Below, piece after piece: positions 25,929-36,033 of a stretch of 50,076 nt of DNA. The DNA is taken from NCBI GenBank assembly GCA_947259075.1, contig CAMYKQ010000019.1, forward strand, positions 1 to 50,076. The letters are read 5' to 3'. A program made the position numbers and the translations under genes. Position 1 is the first letter of the stretch; each line of letters begins with the position of its first letter. Source of the stretch: an uncultured Gammaproteobacteria bacterium (GTDB lineage: Bacteria > Pseudomonadota > Gammaproteobacteria > DRLM01). The notes under the pieces were generated by a model that saw only the letters and a list, made by a program, of their open reading frames with translations, did not search any database and had not been told where the DNA came from.

Positions 25929-27254
25929 GTGCCCCGGATTCATACCCTCTTATTCGCCAGCGCCCTCGGCGCCCTGTCCAGCATGGCGGCCGCGGATAAT
26001 TTACTGGACATCTACCAGGGCGCGGTGGAAAACGATCCGCAACTGCGCCAAGCCGAGGCCGCCTACCAGGCCGTGACAGAGACCAAGCGCCAAGCCCGCG
26101 GTCAGCTGCTGCCACAAATCTCCGCCGGCGCCAGCCTCACCCGTGACCGCCAGGAGATCACCAGCAGCAGCAGCCCCTTATTCGCCGCGGACACTATCTA
26201 CGCCACCACCAAGGGCTACAGCCTGAGTTTGAATCAAACCCTTTACCGCCGCGATTACTTCGTCGGCCTGCGCCAGGCGGATGCCGCCACCGGCCAAGCC
26301 CTCGCCGCCTATGAGGCGGAACAGCAAAACCTCATCGTGCGCGCCGCCGAACTCTACTTCAACGTCCTCTCCGCCAGCGACGACCTCGAATTCGCCCGCG
26401 CCGAAAAAAACGCCAACCAGCGCCTGCTCGACCAAACCAAGCAACGCTTTGAAGTCGGCCTGATCGCCATCACCGACGTGCATGAATCGCAAGCCGCCTA
26501 CGACCTGGCGGTGGCGCGGGAAATCGCCGCGGACAACCGCGTGACCACCAGCAAGGAAGAACTGCGCGAGATAACCGGCCTCAACCCGCAAACACTCGCG
26601 GGCCTGCAAGAGCGCATTCCGCTGCTCAGCCCCGAACCGGCGGACATCAGCCCCTGGCTGGATAACGCCAGCAAACAAAACCTGCAACTGCTCGGCGCGC
26701 AATTCGCGCTGCAAGCCGCCCGTGAAGCGGTGGAACAGAGCCGTGCCGGGCACTATCCACGTTTGGAGGCGGTGGCCAGTTACGGCTACAGTGACGTCGG
26801 CAACGGCCGCTTCGGCGGCAGTGAATCCAACGACGCCAGCATCGGCCTGCAATTGAACGTGCCACTCTATCAAGGCGGCGTCACCAGCTCGCGCGTGCGC
26901 GAAAGCCTGTTCCGTCTCACCCAAGCCAGCGAGGTCCTGGAACAGCAACGCCGCGCCACCGACCGTCAGACGCGCAGCGCCTACCTCACCGTGCTCGACA
27001 ATATCAGCAGCGTCATCGCCCTCAAACAGGCGCTGGTCTCCAGCCAAAGCGCGCTGAGCGCCACCGAGGCGGGCTACGAGGTGGGCACCCGCACCATCGT
27101 CGACGTGGTGCAATCACAGCGCAATCTCTTTGACGCCGAGCGGAATCACGCCCGCGCCCGCTACGATTACATCCTCGGCACCCTGCGCCTCAAGGCGGCG
27201 GCGGGCCTGCTGGAGCGCGGCGACCTCGAAGAGATCAACCGCTGGCTCGATTGA
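25929..27254 (+). CDS. tolC: TolC family outer-membrane efflux channel
   Basis: A 441-residue outer-membrane factor that forms the exit duct of tripartite efflux and type I secretion systems. The signal peptide (IHTLLFASALGALSSMAAA) precedes NLLDIYQGAVENDPQLRQAEA, the hallmark TolC start. Two OEP repeats follow, the second beginning near residue 230. The start GTG at 25929 is chosen because AAGGA lies eight bases before it; a longer open frame upstream overlaps the rhodanese gene and is not supported. No efflux pump genes are adjacent. It converges on waaA across 16 bases. Confidence 0.93.
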   Translation: MPRIHTLLFASALGALSSMAAADNLLDIYQGAVENDPQLRQAEAAYQAVTETKRQARGQLLPQISAGASLTRDRQEITSSSSPLFAADTIYATTKGYSLSLNQTLYRRDYFVGLRQADAATGQALAAYEAEQQNLIVRAAELYFNVLSASDDLEFARAEKNANQRLLDQTKQRFEVGLIAITDVHESQAAYDLAVAREIAADNRVTTSKEELREITGLNPQTLAGLQERIPLLSPEPADISPWLDNASKQNLQLLGAQFALQAAREAVEQSRAGHYPRLEAVASYGYSDVGNGRFGGSESNDASIGLQLNVPLYQGGVTSSRVRESLFRLTQASEVLEQQRRATDRQTRSAYLTVLDNISSVIALKQALVSSQSALSATEAGYEVGTRTIVDVVQSQRNLFDAERNHARARYDYILGTLRLKAAAGLLERGDLEEINRWLD

Positions 27255-27270
27255 TCCGCCGCCGCGCCGC

Positions 27271-28533
27271 TCACGGCGCCAAATAGTCTTCCAGCAAGGT
27301 CTGCAAACGCGCCAGCGCGCCGCGGTTTTGTTCAACCAGCGCCCGGCCCTCGCGCCCGGCGCCGTCGCGCAATTCGGCGTCCGCCAGATAACGCAGCACC
27401 GCCTCGGCCAATTGCGCCGCGTCCGCCACCCGCAGCGCCGCGCCCGCCGCGATCAGCTGCCGGGTAATATCGAGAAAATTAAAGGTGTGCGGCCCCACGA
27501 CCACGGGCTTGCCCAAGGCCGCGGGCTCCAGCACATTGTGCCCGCCGGTGGGCACCAGACTGCCACCGACGAAGGCCACGTCGCCCGCCGCGTAAAACAG
27601 CGGCAACTCGCCCATGACATCGATCAAAAACACAGCGGCGCGCGCGTCGCACAAGGGCTGTTCCCCGCGCCGGGCCACGGCGTAGCCGCGCTGGCGGCAC
27701 AAGAGCGCCACCTCATCGAAACGTTCGGGATGACGCGGCACCAGCACCAGCAAACACTCGGGCAAGGCGCGGCGCACCTGCGCGAAGGCATCCAACACCT
27801 GCGCGTCTTCACCGGCATGGGTGCTGGCCGCCACCCACACCAGCCGGTCCTCGCCCCAAGCACGGCGCAACACCGCCGCCTCTTCGAGCAAGCTGGCGGG
27901 CAGGTGCATATCGAATTTGATATTGCCGGTCACCCGCACCGCGCGCGCGCCCAATTCCCGCAGACGCGCGGCGTCGGCCTCGGTCTGCGCCGCCACCAGA
28001 CTCACATCGGCCAGCGCGGCGCGGGTCAAGGCCGCCACCCGCCCGTAGCCGCGCGCCGAGCGCGCCGACATGCGCGCATTGGCGACGATGACCGGCACCT
28101 TGGCGTGGGCGCAAGCGTGAAAGAGATTGGGCCACAACTCGGTTTCCATGATCAGCGCCAGCTTCGGCCGCGCGCGCCGCAAAAAGCGCCGCACCGCGCC
28201 GGGCAGATCATAGGGGCAATACACGTGCTGCACGCGCGCACCGAATAAGGCGCGCACCCGCTCCGAACCCGTGGGCGTGGTCGTCGTCACCAGCACCTCC
28301 TCGCCGCGCGCGAGCAGCCAGTGGATGAGCGGCGCCGCCGCCACGGTCTCGCCCACCGACACCGCGTGCACCCACACCGCGTCTTGCACGGGCAAGGGCG
28401 CGATGAAACCGAAGCGTTCCGCCCAGCGGCGGCGATAGGCCGGCGCGCGGCGGCTGCGCCACAGCAGGCGCGCGATCACGGCGGGGATCAACAGATAAAG
28501 CAGCAGACTGTAGAGCGGGCGCAAGGCGGTCAA
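27271..28533 (-). CDS. waaA: 3-deoxy-D-manno-octulosonic acid transferase WaaA (KdtA)
   Basis: Adds Kdo residues to the lipid A precursor at the inner membrane. The 420-residue GT-B enzyme has an N-terminal membrane anchor (LYSLLLYLLIPAVIARLLW), the acceptor-binding segment WVHAVSVGETVAAAPL, then TTTTPTGSERV, ALIMETELWPNLF and the C-terminal FVGGSLVPTGGHNVLEPAA. All are conserved family motifs. It is the last gene of hldE-hldD-gmhA-waaA, 40 bases after gmhA. Confidence 0.97.
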   Translation of the reverse strand: MTALRPLYSLLLYLLIPAVIARLLWRSRRAPAYRRRWAERFGFIAPLPVQDAVWVHAVSVGETVAAAPLIHWLLARGEEVLVTTTTPTGSERVRALFGARVQHVYCPYDLPGAVRRFLRRARPKLALIMETELWPNLFHACAHAKVPVIVANARMSARSARGYGRVAALTRAALADVSLVAAQTEADAARLRELGARAVRVTGNIKFDMHLPASLLEEAAVLRRAWGEDRLVWVAASTHAGEDAQVLDAFAQVRRALPECLLVLVPRHPERFDEVALLCRQRGYAVARRGEQPLCDARAAVFLIDVMGELPLFYAAGDVAFVGGSLVPTGGHNVLEPAALGKPVVVGPHTFNFLDITRQLIAAGAALRVADAAQLAEAVLRYLADAELRDGAGREGRALVEQNRGALARLQTLLEDYLAP

Positions 28534-28573
28534 GTCTTAGGGCTGGCGCAAGCGCGTCTCGCGGCCGTGACGG

Positions 28574-29131
28574 TCACGCATCCAAGCCCTCGCACAATAA
28601 ATGCAGGATCAAGACATGGGCCTCTTGGATGCGCGCAGTGCGCGGCACGCCCACCACCAGCGCGATATCCACCAGTTCGGCGCAGGCGCCGCCGTCGCGC
28701 CCCAGCAGACCGATGCTGTGTACGCCGATGTCGCGCGCGCGCTCCACCGCCGCGACGACGTTCGCCGAGTTGCCCGAGGTGGTGATGGCGATCAAGACAT
28801 CCCCGGGCGCGGCCAGGGCCTCGAGCTGGCGGGAAAAAATCTGTTCGAAACCGTAGTCGTTGCCGATGGAGGTCAGCGCCGAGGTGTCGGTGTTGAGGGC
28901 GATGGCGGGATAACCGCGCCGCTCTTTTTCGAAACGGCCGGTGAGCTCGGCGGCGAGGTGCTGCGCGTCCGCCGCCGAGCCGCCGTTGCCGCAGACGAAC
29001 AAGCGCCGTCCGGTGGCGAAGGCGGCGCGGATCAGCGCCACCGCCTCTTCTAATTGCGGCGCCAGATCGGCCACGTGCGCCACCGCCTCGGCGTGTTCGT
29101 GCAGCGCACCTTGTAAATTAAAACCACTCAT
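28574..29131 (-). CDS. gmhA: Phosphoheptose isomerase GmhA
   Basis: Converts sedoheptulose 7-phosphate to D-glycero-D-manno-heptose 7-phosphate, the first step in LPS heptose synthesis. A 185-residue SIS-domain protein with [41 protein letters not shown] and the SIS loop [15 protein letters not shown]. DiaA is a similar SIS protein, but the heptose gene context favours GmhA. Its ATG overlaps the hldD stop by four bases. Confidence 0.92.
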   Translation of the reverse strand: MSGFNLQGALHEHAEAVAHVADLAPQLEEAVALIRAAFATGRRLFVCGNGGSAADAQHLAAELTGRFEKERRGYPAIALNTDTSALTSIGNDYGFEQIFSRQLEALAAPGDVLIAITTSGNSANVVAAVERARDIGVHSIGLLGRDGGACAELVDIALVVGVPRTARIQEAHVLILHLLCEGLDA

Positions 29132-30087
29132 GCACGCACCTGTTCACGGTTGAGGCTATCCAAATAGGCCTTCACGCCCTGCTCCACGCTGAGAAAGGCT
29201 TGGCCATAACCCGCGGCGCGCAGCGCGCCGATATCGGCTTCGGTAAAACTCTGATAGCGCCCGCGCAGCTGTTCGGGAAAGGGGATGTATTGAATCTCGC
29301 CGCGGCCGTGCCAGGCGATCACCGCGCGCGCCACGTCATTGAAGGGCTGGCCGCGGCCGCTGCCGACGTTAAAAATACCGCTGACTTGCGGATTATCCAG
29401 CAGCCACAGATTCACGGCCACCGCATCGCCCACGTAAACGAAATCGCGGCGCTGTTCGCCGTCGCCGTAGCCGTCACAGCCCTCGAACAGTTTCAAGCGT
29501 TCGCCATTCAGCAATTGCGTGTTCAAATGAAAGGCGACGCTGGCCATGCCGCCCTTGTGCTGCTCGCGCGGGCCGTAGACGTTGAAGTAACGCAGGCCGG
29601 CGATCTGGCTGCGCGCCTTGGGCAAGACCTGGCGCACATAGGCGTCGAACTGAAACTTGGAGTAACCGTAGGCATTGAGCGGCGCCTCGTAGTCACGTCC
29701 TTCCTTGAACACCGGCCCGGCGCCGTAGACCGCGGCGGAGGAGGCGTAAATAAACGGGATGCGCCGTTCGAGGCAATAGTGCAGCAGGGTCTTGGAGTAT
29801 TCGTAATTGTTACGCATCAAGTAGCGGCCGTCCCACTCGGTGGTCGCCGAGCAGGCGCCTTGATGGAACACCGCCTCGATCTTGCCGCCGACGTCGCGGC
29901 CCGCCTCGGCGCGGACGATGAAGCCGTCTTTATCGAGATAATCACCGATATCGCAATCGGCGAGATTGAGAAATTTTTCGCCGCGTTGCAGATTGTCCAC
30001 CACCAGCACGTCGGCGCGGCCGCGCGCGTTGAGCGCCTTGACTAAGTTGCTGCCGATGAAACCGGCGCCGCCGGTCACGATAATCAC
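29128..30087 (-). CDS. hldD: ADP-L-glycero-D-manno-heptose-6-epimerase HldD
   Basis: Last step in making ADP-L-glycero-D-manno-heptose for the LPS inner core. The 319-residue short-chain dehydrogenase-fold enzyme has the NADP-binding [11 protein letters not shown] at the N-terminus, the [13 protein letters not shown] motif, and active-site Tyr-x3-Lys in [28 protein letters not shown] is the epimerase signature. It lies ten bases after hldE. Confidence 0.97.
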   Translation of the reverse strand: MIIVTGGAGFIGSNLVKALNARGRADVLVVDNLQRGEKFLNLADCDIGDYLDKDGFIVRAEAGRDVGGKIEAVFHQGACSATTEWDGRYLMRNNYEYSKTLLHYCLERRIPFIYASSAAVYGAGPVFKEGRDYEAPLNAYGYSKFQFDAYVRQVLPKARSQIAGLRYFNVYGPREQHKGGMASVAFHLNTQLLNGERLKLFEGCDGYGDGEQRRDFVYVGDAVAVNLWLLDNPQVSGIFNVGSGRGQPFNDVARAVIAWHGRGEIQYIPFPEQLRGRYQSFTEADIGALRAAGYGQAFLSVEQGVKAYLDSLNREQVRA

Positions 30088-30097
30088 ATCGCTCTCC

Positions 30098-31519
30098 TCA
30101 CAACTTGCAGCGCTCGATGATGCGCGAGGTGGAATGGCCTTCGACGAAATCGAGTATCACCACCTCGCCGCCGTTTTGCGTCACGCAGGCGTGACCCGCG
30201 ATCTGCTCGGGGCGGTAATCGCCGCCCTTCACCAGATAATGCGGCAGCACGCGGCAGATCAATCTTTCGGGCGTGTCCTCGGAAAACGGCACCACCCAGT
30301 CGACGCTGCGCAGCGCCGCCAGCAGCGCCATGCGCTGCTCCAAACCGTTCACCGGCCGCGTCGCGCCCTTGAGGCGGCGCACGGAATCGTCGTCGTTCAC
30401 CGCGACGATCAAGCGGTCGCCCAGCTTGCGCGCCGCCTCCAAATAAGCGACGTGGCCGGCGTGCAGGATATCGAAGCAGCCGTTGGTCATCACCACCGTC
30501 TCGCCGTGCGCGCGCGCGTCCGCCGCCGCCGCCAATAATTGCGTTTCACTCATCACCCCGCGCTCGGGCGCGTAGTCCTCGCGCAGCGCGCGGCGGATCT
30601 CCGGCACGCTCACCGTAGCGGTGCCCAGTTTGCCGACCACGATGCCGGCGGCGAGATTGGCGAAGGCCGTGGCCTGCGGCAGGGATTCGCCCGCCGCCAA
30701 GGCAGCCGCCAGTGCCGAGATCACCGTGTCGCCCGCGCCGGTGACGTCATAGACTTCGCGCGCGCGGGTGGGCAGGTGCAGCGCCTCTTTGCCGCGCTGC
30801 AGCAAGGTCATGCCGTGTTCGCCGCGGGTGATGAGCAAGGCCTCGAAGTCCTGCGCCGCGAGCAAGGCCATGCCTTTTTTCACCAGTTCTTCTTCGTCGC
30901 GGCACGGCCCCGCCACCGCCTCGAACTCGGCGAGATTGGGCGTGACCAACGTCGCGCCGCGATAGAGGCTGAAGTCGCGGCTCTTGGGGTCCACCAGCAC
31001 TGGCTTGCCCGCGGCGCGCGCCACGGCGATCAACTCGCCCACCGCCGCCAGCGCGCCCTTGCCGTAATCGGACAGGACCACCACGTCCGCGCCGGGCAGG
31101 GCCGCGCGCAGCCGCGTGACGAGCGCGGCCGGGGCGAAACCCGGCAGGCCGCTTTCGAAATCCAGACGGATCAATTGTTGCTGACGCGAGATGACCCGCA
31201 GCTTGGTCACGGTGGGCGCGCCGCGCAGGCGCTCGAAATCGCAAGCGACCCCGGCGGCACTGAGGCGCTGAGTCAGCGTGGCGGCCGCCTCGTCCTCTCC
31301 GGTGACGCCGATGAGATGGGCGCGCGCGCCCAGCGCGGCGATGTTCAAGGCCACGTTGCCCGCGCCGCCGGGGCGGTCCTCGGCCTGTTCGACGCGCACC
31401 ACCGGCACCGGCGCCTCGGGCGAGATGCGCGAGGTGCCGCCGTGCCAATAGCGGTCCAGCATGACATCGCCGGCCACCAGCACGCGCGCCTCATTGAAAT
31501 CGGGAATATGGATCTTCAT
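30098..31519 (-). CDS. hldE: Bifunctional heptose 7-phosphate kinase / heptose 1-phosphate adenylyltransferase HldE
   Basis: A 473-residue fusion. The N-terminal ribokinase-like domain (1-~325) carries [28 protein letters not shown] and the catalytic [14 protein letters not shown]. The C-terminal nucleotidyltransferase domain (~340-473) has [16 protein letters not shown] with the HxGH motif and ends [18 protein letters not shown] at 31519 ([18 protein letters not shown]) matches the family; the frame extends upstream but reads through the divergent lpxL region. It heads the hldE-hldD-gmhA-waaA operon. Confidence 0.97.
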   Translation of the reverse strand: MKIHIPDFNEARVLVAGDVMLDRYWHGGTSRISPEAPVPVVRVEQAEDRPGGAGNVALNIAALGARAHLIGVTGEDEAAATLTQRLSAAGVACDFERLRGAPTVTKLRVISRQQQLIRLDFESGLPGFAPAALVTRLRAALPGADVVVLSDYGKGALAAVGELIAVARAAGKPVLVDPKSRDFSLYRGATLVTPNLAEFEAVAGPCRDEEELVKKGMALLAAQDFEALLITRGEHGMTLLQRGKEALHLPTRAREVYDVTGAGDTVISALAAALAAGESLPQATAFANLAAGIVVGKLGTATVSVPEIRRALREDYAPERGVMSETQLLAAAADARAHGETVVMTNGCFDILHAGHVAYLEAARKLGDRLIVAVNDDDSVRRLKGATRPVNGLEQRMALLAALRSVDWVVPFSEDTPERLICRVLPHYLVKGGDYRPEQIAGHACVTQNGGEVVILDFVEGHSTSRIIERCKL

Positions 31520-31559
31520 CGCCGCCCTCGGATTGCCGCGTATCTTAACACGGCCGCCT

Positions 31560-31589
31560 TTGCGCGGCGGCGCCCGCGGCCGGTAGAAT
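31560..31589 (+). promoter_or_regulatory. Putative lpxL promoter
   Basis: TTGCGC at 31560-31565 and TAGAAT at 31584-31589, 18 bases apart, lie 30 bases before the GTG start of lpxL in the 99-base gap to the divergent hldE. Confidence 0.45.
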
Positions 31590-31618
31590 GCGCGCGTGTT
31601 CATTCCAGCCCCAATGAC

Positions 31619-32545
31619 GTGACCGATACCACAGCGCCCCGCGCCCGCCATTTTCTCGCCCCGCGTTATTGGCCCACCTGGCTGGCGCTGGGCCTGATGT
31701 GGTGCCTGGCGCAATTGCCCTTCACCGTGCAGCTGCGCGCCGGCCGTCTGCTGGGACGGCTAATCAATATCGCGGGCGGCCGCCGCCGTCACATCGCCGA
31801 GGTGAACCTGCATCTCTGCCTCCCCGAATTGAGTGAGGCGCAACGGCGCGCACTCTTGACGGCGCATCTCAACTCAGTGGGTATGGCCCTGGTCGAGACC
31901 GCCATGAGCTGGTACACCCCCGCGGAAAAACTGCGGCCGCTGGTGCAAGTCCACGGCCTCGAACATCTGCAGGCCGCCTTCGCGCAGGGCAAGGGTGCCA
32001 TCGTGCTCATGGGGCATTTCACTACCATGGAATTGATCGCGCGCTTATTGTCGATGCAGGTACCGTTACACGCCACCTATCGCCAGCATAAGAATCCACT
32101 CTTCCAGCACCTCCAGGAAAAGGCGCACCGCCGCTATTGCGCCGCCATCGTGCCCCACACCGATATGCGCGGCATGTACCGCGCCCTGAAACAGAATGAG
32201 GCGCTGTGGTACGCGCCAGATCAAAACTACGCCGGCAAGCTCAGCGCCTTCGCGCCGTTTTTCGGCGTGCCCGCCGCCACCATCACCGCCACCTCGCGCA
32301 TCGCCCAGACCAGCGGCGCGCCGGTGATTCCGCTACTGGCCGAGCGCCTGCCCGGCACCCAGGGTTATCGCATCACCGTGCAAGCGCCCTTGGCCGATTA
32401 TCCCAGCGGCGATTTGGCGGCCGACGCCGCGCGCATCAATCACACCATCGAGCAACAGGTGCGGCGCATTCCGGAGCAATATCTGTGGGTGCACCGCCGC
32501 TTCAAGACCCGGCCGCCGGGCGCAGCCGATGTCTACCGCGAGTGA
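31619..32545 (+). CDS. lpxL: Lipid A biosynthesis lauroyl-type acyltransferase (LpxL/HtrB family)
   Basis: Adds a secondary acyl chain to Kdo-lipid A. The 308-residue protein has an N-terminal membrane segment ([19 protein letters not shown]), the catalytic HX4E in [13 protein letters not shown], the R in [12 protein letters not shown] and the [10 protein letters not shown] motif. GTG at 31619 gives the usual family length; earlier in-frame sequence lies antisense to hldE and is rejected. LpxL is favoured over LpxM by the overall motif set, but this is not certain. A glycosyltransferase gene begins within its last bases. Confidence 0.92.
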   Translation: MTDTTAPRARHFLAPRYWPTWLALGLMWCLAQLPFTVQLRAGRLLGRLINIAGGRRRHIAEVNLHLCLPELSEAQRRALLTAHLNSVGMALVETAMSWYTPAEKLRPLVQVHGLEHLQAAFAQGKGAIVLMGHFTTMELIARLLSMQVPLHATYRQHKNPLFQHLQEKAHRRYCAAIVPHTDMRGMYRALKQNEALWYAPDQNYAGKLSAFAPFFGVPAATITATSRIAQTSGAPVIPLLAERLPGTQGYRITVQAPLADYPSGDLAADAARINHTIEQQVRRIPEQYLWVHRRFKTRPPGAADVYRE

Positions 32546-33587
32546 AGTCATGATCGACCTGCCGGCGCGCGCGGACATCCGCCGCATCCTCATCATGAAG
32601 TGGAGCGCGATGGGCGACGTGGTGATCGCCAGCGCGCTGATGGAGGATGTGCGCCGCGCCTTCCCGGCGGCGGAGATCGACCTCAACACCCTGCCGCCCT
32701 GGGCGCCGCTGTTCCGCGAGGACCCGCGCTTCCGCAAGCTCATCGCCATCCCCGTGCGCAAGGGCGCACGCAATATGCTGCAATGGCTGCGTGAAGTGCG
32801 CGGCGGCCATTATGATTTGATCGTCGATCTGCAATCCACCGACCGCGCCCGCATCCTGCTGAGCTTGTTACTCGCCAGCGGTGCGGGCCCGCGCTACCGC
32901 CTCGGCACCCACGCGCGTTTTCCCTATAACATCGCCCCCGGGCCACAGCCGCCCGTGGTGCATGCCTTCGATCATCTGCGCGCCGCCTTGCGCGCGGGTG
33001 GCATCCCCGCGCTCACGCCGCGGCCGGTGCTGCACGTGCCGCCGCGCCATCGTCAGCGCGCCGTCGACTTGTTGCGCAAACACGGCATCGGCGGCGACAC
33101 GCGCTACGCGGTGTTCCTGCCCGGCTGCCAGGCGGCGGGTTATCTCAAACGCTGGGGCGCGCTGCGCTACGGCGCGCTGGCGCTCTATTTGCGCGAAGCG
33201 GGTTATGAAAAAATCGTACTGCTCGGCGGGCCGGACGAAATGGATGAGTGCGAGCGCATCCAGCAGCTCTGCGGCGAGGGAGTGATCAATCTCTGCGGCC
33301 AGACCGAGATCCTCGACCTGCCGCCGATTTGCGAAAACGCCGGCTGCATCATCGCCAACGACACCGGCACCGCCCACGTCGCCGCCAGCACCACCACCCC
33401 GCAAGTCGTCATCTGCGGCCCCACCGATCCGCGCCGGGTCAAGCCCGTCGGCGATAATGTGCGCGCCTTGCAGGCGGAGATTCATTGCATCAATTGTTAC
33501 CGCAAGCATTGCAGCCATCACAGCTGCATGGAGCTGGTGAGCCCGGAGACGGTGCTGACGGCGCTGCGGGAACTGAACGCGCTGTAA
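32529..33587 (+). CDS. Glycosyltransferase family 9 (heptosyltransferase-like)
   Basis: A GT-B glycosyltransferase, likely adding heptose or a related sugar to the LPS core. Motifs are RILIMKWSAMGDVVIASAL at the N-terminus, IVLLGGPDEMDECERI, and the donor-binding IANDTGTAHVAAS. The C-terminal Cys cluster (CINCYRKHCSHHSC) is seen in a subset of GT9 proteins and may bind metal. The ATG at 32529 overlaps lpxL by 17 bases; an ATG at 32550 would begin just after the lpxL stop and is equally likely. It belongs to the same LPS region, but whether it is a WaaC, WaaF or WaaQ type is not resolved. Confidence 0.9.
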   Translation: MSTASEVMIDLPARADIRRILIMKWSAMGDVVIASALMEDVRRAFPAAEIDLNTLPPWAPLFREDPRFRKLIAIPVRKGARNMLQWLREVRGGHYDLIVDLQSTDRARILLSLLLASGAGPRYRLGTHARFPYNIAPGPQPPVVHAFDHLRAALRAGGIPALTPRPVLHVPPRHRQRAVDLLRKHGIGGDTRYAVFLPGCQAAGYLKRWGALRYGALALYLREAGYEKIVLLGGPDEMDECERIQQLCGEGVINLCGQTEILDLPPICENAGCIIANDTGTAHVAASTTTPQVVICGPTDPRRVKPVGDNVRALQAEIHCINCYRKHCSHHSCMELVSPETVLTALRELNAL

Positions 33588-33639
33588 GTCATCAGCGCGG
33601 CGTTCTTTGCTTTCGCCCCGGACACCCCGCGTCCGCCAC

Positions 33640-33662
33640 GCCATGCGACTGCGTCGCATGGC
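33640..33662. terminator. Hairpin between convergent genes
   Basis: A perfect 10-base stem, GCCATGCGAC/GTCGCATGGC, with a three-base loop lies between the GT9 and rocD stops. No T-run follows on either strand, so it may be a Rho-independent-like end or an RNA stability hairpin. Confidence 0.45.
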
Positions 33663-33756
33663 GCCAACCACAATGGCTGACGCCGCTGCGCCTCTACCGC
33701 GGAATTTCTCGAACTCGCTTGGCTTCCGGGACCCGCCGGCGGCTACGGCGCCGCGA

Positions 33757-34962
33757 TCAAGCCTGCTCCAGCGCGCGCAAGACCTCGCGAATCTGCTCAA
33801 GGGCGCCGTCGATTTGCTCGCGGGTGATAATCAACGGCGGGGCGAAACGCACCACGGTGTGATGGGTCTCCTTGCTGAGGATGCCGCGCGCCATCAAGGC
33901 CTCGCACACGGCGCGCGCCGACACCCGCGCGGGATCGACCTCCACACCGATCAACAAACCCTTGCCGCGCACTTCGCGGATCAATGGGCTGCGAATCTGA
34001 CGCAATTGCTCCAAAAAATAATCGCCCAAATCCGCCGCGCGGGTGACGTAGTCGTCTTCCAGCATCACATCGATCGCCTCCAGCGCCACGGCGGCGGCGA
34101 GCGGATTGCCGCCGAAGGTGCTGCCATGGTCGCCGGGATGAAACACCGCCATCACCTCGCGCCGCGCCAGGAAGGCCGACACCGGCAGCAAGCCCCCGCC
34201 CAGGGCCTTGCCCAGCACCACGCCGTCGGGATGCACGCCGTCGTGGGCGCAGGCCAGCAGCGCGCCGGTGCGCCCCAGGCCGGTTTGGATTTCATCGCAG
34301 ATCAGCAGCACATTATGCTTTTTGCAGAGGCGCGCGCAGGCAGCGAGATAACCCGGCGGCGGGATGACGATGCCGCCCTCGCCTTGAATGGGCTCGACTA
34401 AAAACGCCGCGGTGTTCGGGGTGATGGCCGCTTCCAAGGCCGCGGCGTCGCCGTAGGCGACGCGCTTCAAACCCGGCGGGAAGGGCCCGAAGCCCTCACG
34501 GTACTGCGCCTCCGACGACAGGCCGACGATGGCGAGGGTGCGGCCGTGAAAATTGCCGTCGCAGGCGATGATCTCGGCGCGCTCCGGCGCCACGCCCTTC
34601 ACGGTGTAGGCCCATTTGCGCGCCGCCTTCATCGCGGTCTCCACCGCCTCGGCGCCGGTGTTCATCGGCAGCGCCATGTCGTAGCTGGTGACCGCGCACA
34701 GGCGCTGTAAAAACGGCGCGAGGCGGTCGCTGTAAAAGGCCCGCGACACCACCGCCAGCCGCGCCGCCTGCGCGCCGAGCGCGTTCACCAGGCGCGGATG
34801 ACAATGGCCATGGCTCACCGCCGAATAGGCGCTCATCATATCGAGATAACGCTTTCCCTGATCGTCCCAGACATGCACGCCCTCGCCCTTGACCAGCACC
34901 ACCGGCAGGGGTGCGTAATTATGGGCGCAATATTTCTCTTCGAGCTCTATCGTGCGGTTCAT
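33757..34962 (-). CDS. rocD: Ornithine aminotransferase RocD
   Basis: Converts ornithine and 2-oxoglutarate to glutamate-5-semialdehyde and glutamate. The 401-residue PLP-dependent class III aminotransferase has CAHNYAPLPVVLVKGEGVHVWD, PMNTGAEAVETAMKAARKW, the ICDEIQTGLGRTG motif and PLP Lys at 252 (VVLGKALGGGLLP). The ALPMNTGAEAVE and SRAFYSD segments favour ornithine over acetylornithine aminotransferase. The start at 34962 lies inside the 3' end of the arginase gene (44-base overlap), so the two are a coupled arginine-catabolic unit. Confidence 0.93.
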   Translation of the reverse strand: MNRTIELEEKYCAHNYAPLPVVLVKGEGVHVWDDQGKRYLDMMSAYSAVSHGHCHPRLVNALGAQAARLAVVSRAFYSDRLAPFLQRLCAVTSYDMALPMNTGAEAVETAMKAARKWAYTVKGVAPERAEIIACDGNFHGRTLAIVGLSSEAQYREGFGPFPPGLKRVAYGDAAALEAAITPNTAAFLVEPIQGEGGIVIPPPGYLAACARLCKKHNVLLICDEIQTGLGRTGALLACAHDGVHPDGVVLGKALGGGLLPVSAFLARREVMAVFHPGDHGSTFGGNPLAAAVALEAIDVMLEDDYVTRAADLGDYFLEQLRQIRSPLIREVRGKGLLIGVEVDPARVSARAVCEALMARGILSKETHHTVVRFAPPLIITREQIDGALEQIREVLRALEQA

Positions 34963-35875
34963 CGTGTTCCTTTCCCACGCCCACGGCGCACAGCATGCGG
35001 CGCAGTAAACGTAGCGTGACCGAATCGCGGTCGTGATGCGGATTGTATTCGGCGATTTCCAAGGCCAGTAAATGCGGGTCGTGATGCAGATCAGTGAGGG
35101 CATGCACCAGCTCATCGCCGCCGATGCCGCCGGATGAAGGGGTGCCGACACCGGGCGCGTCGCGGGGATCGACGGCGTCCAAATCGATGGTGATGCCATA
35201 GGCCCCGGCGCGCGCGACATGCGCCAGCGCCTCGCGCCACATCGCCGCGAAACCGTGGCGCGCGATCGCCTCCATGAAAATCACCTTCACGCCCAAGCGC
35301 TGCAACAAGGCGGCCTCGCCCGGCTCGTAACTGCGCACGCCGAACAAACACACATGCTCGGGTTGCAACTTGGGCGCGGCACCGGCCAAGTGAACCAGTT
35401 CATCGTGGCCCTCGCCCAGCAAGCACGCCAGCGGCATGCCGTGCAGCGCGCCGCTGGGACTGGTGGCGGGCACATGACTGTCCATATGCGCGTCCACCCA
35501 CAATAAACCCAGAGACGCGTCCGCCGGCCGCGCGGCGCGCACGCCGCTCCAAGTGCCGACCGCGCAGGAATGATCGCCACCGATCACCACGGGGAAATGA
35601 CCCGCGCGCACCGCCGCGCCCACCTTGTCGGCCAAGCGGTGATTGATCTCCACCACCGCGGCGAACACGGCCGCTCCGGTGGGCGGCAGCGGCGCGCGCA
35701 CCATTTCGTAGGCAGGCATGTTTTGCCCATCATGGGTTAAACACGTCACCGGCCCGGAGGCGAACACCGCCTGCGGGCCATCTTCACAACCGGGGTCGCG
35801 CGCGCCCCAGCCGCAAGCCACTCCGATCAATGCCAGGTCTCTCATACCGTGTAATTCATAAAAAGGCTTACTCAT
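34919..35875 (-). CDS. rocF: Arginase RocF
   Basis: Hydrolyses arginine to ornithine and urea, feeding rocD. Manganese-binding motifs of the ureohydrolase family are complete: GGDHS at 99-103, DAHMDSH at 128 onward, and ITIDLDAVDP. Overall sequence (LALIGVACGWGARDPGCEDGP) places it with arginases. Three in-frame ATGs (35905, 35875, 35845) are possible; 35875 (MSKPFYELHG) is chosen, but 35845 (MRDLALIGV) also fits. Urea use cannot be judged because no urease gene is in view. Confidence 0.92.
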   Translation of the reverse strand: MSKPFYELHGMRDLALIGVACGWGARDPGCEDGPQAVFASGPVTCLTHDGQNMPAYEMVRAPLPPTGAAVFAAVVEINHRLADKVGAAVRAGHFPVVIGGDHSCAVGTWSGVRAARPADASLGLLWVDAHMDSHVPATSPSGALHGMPLACLLGEGHDELVHLAGAAPKLQPEHVCLFGVRSYEPGEAALLQRLGVKVIFMEAIARHGFAAMWREALAHVARAGAYGITIDLDAVDPRDAPGVGTPSSGGIGGDELVHALTDLHHDPHLLALEIAEYNPHHDRDSVTLRLLRRMLCAVGVGKEHDEPHDRARREILRP

Positions 35876-36033
35876 CCTATCGACAAGCTGGCGCCACTTC
35901 TCCACCGCGCCCTTTAGTTAATGATACGGGGCCGCCGCTTAAATTCCTCATAGGCGCCTATTTCACCGCAACGGTTGAGCCCGCGCCGATAACTTGATTA
36001 TGCTAGGGACTCGCCCCCTGACACCGCCCCGCC

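Noticed and set aside
30539-31618. Upstream extension of the lpxL reading frame
   Set aside because: Antisense to hldE; lpxL family length and a promoter-like element support GTG 31619.
33640-33662. Strong intrinsic terminator between GT9 and rocD
   Set aside because: The hairpin is perfect, but no T-run follows on either strand; kept only as a low-confidence hairpin.
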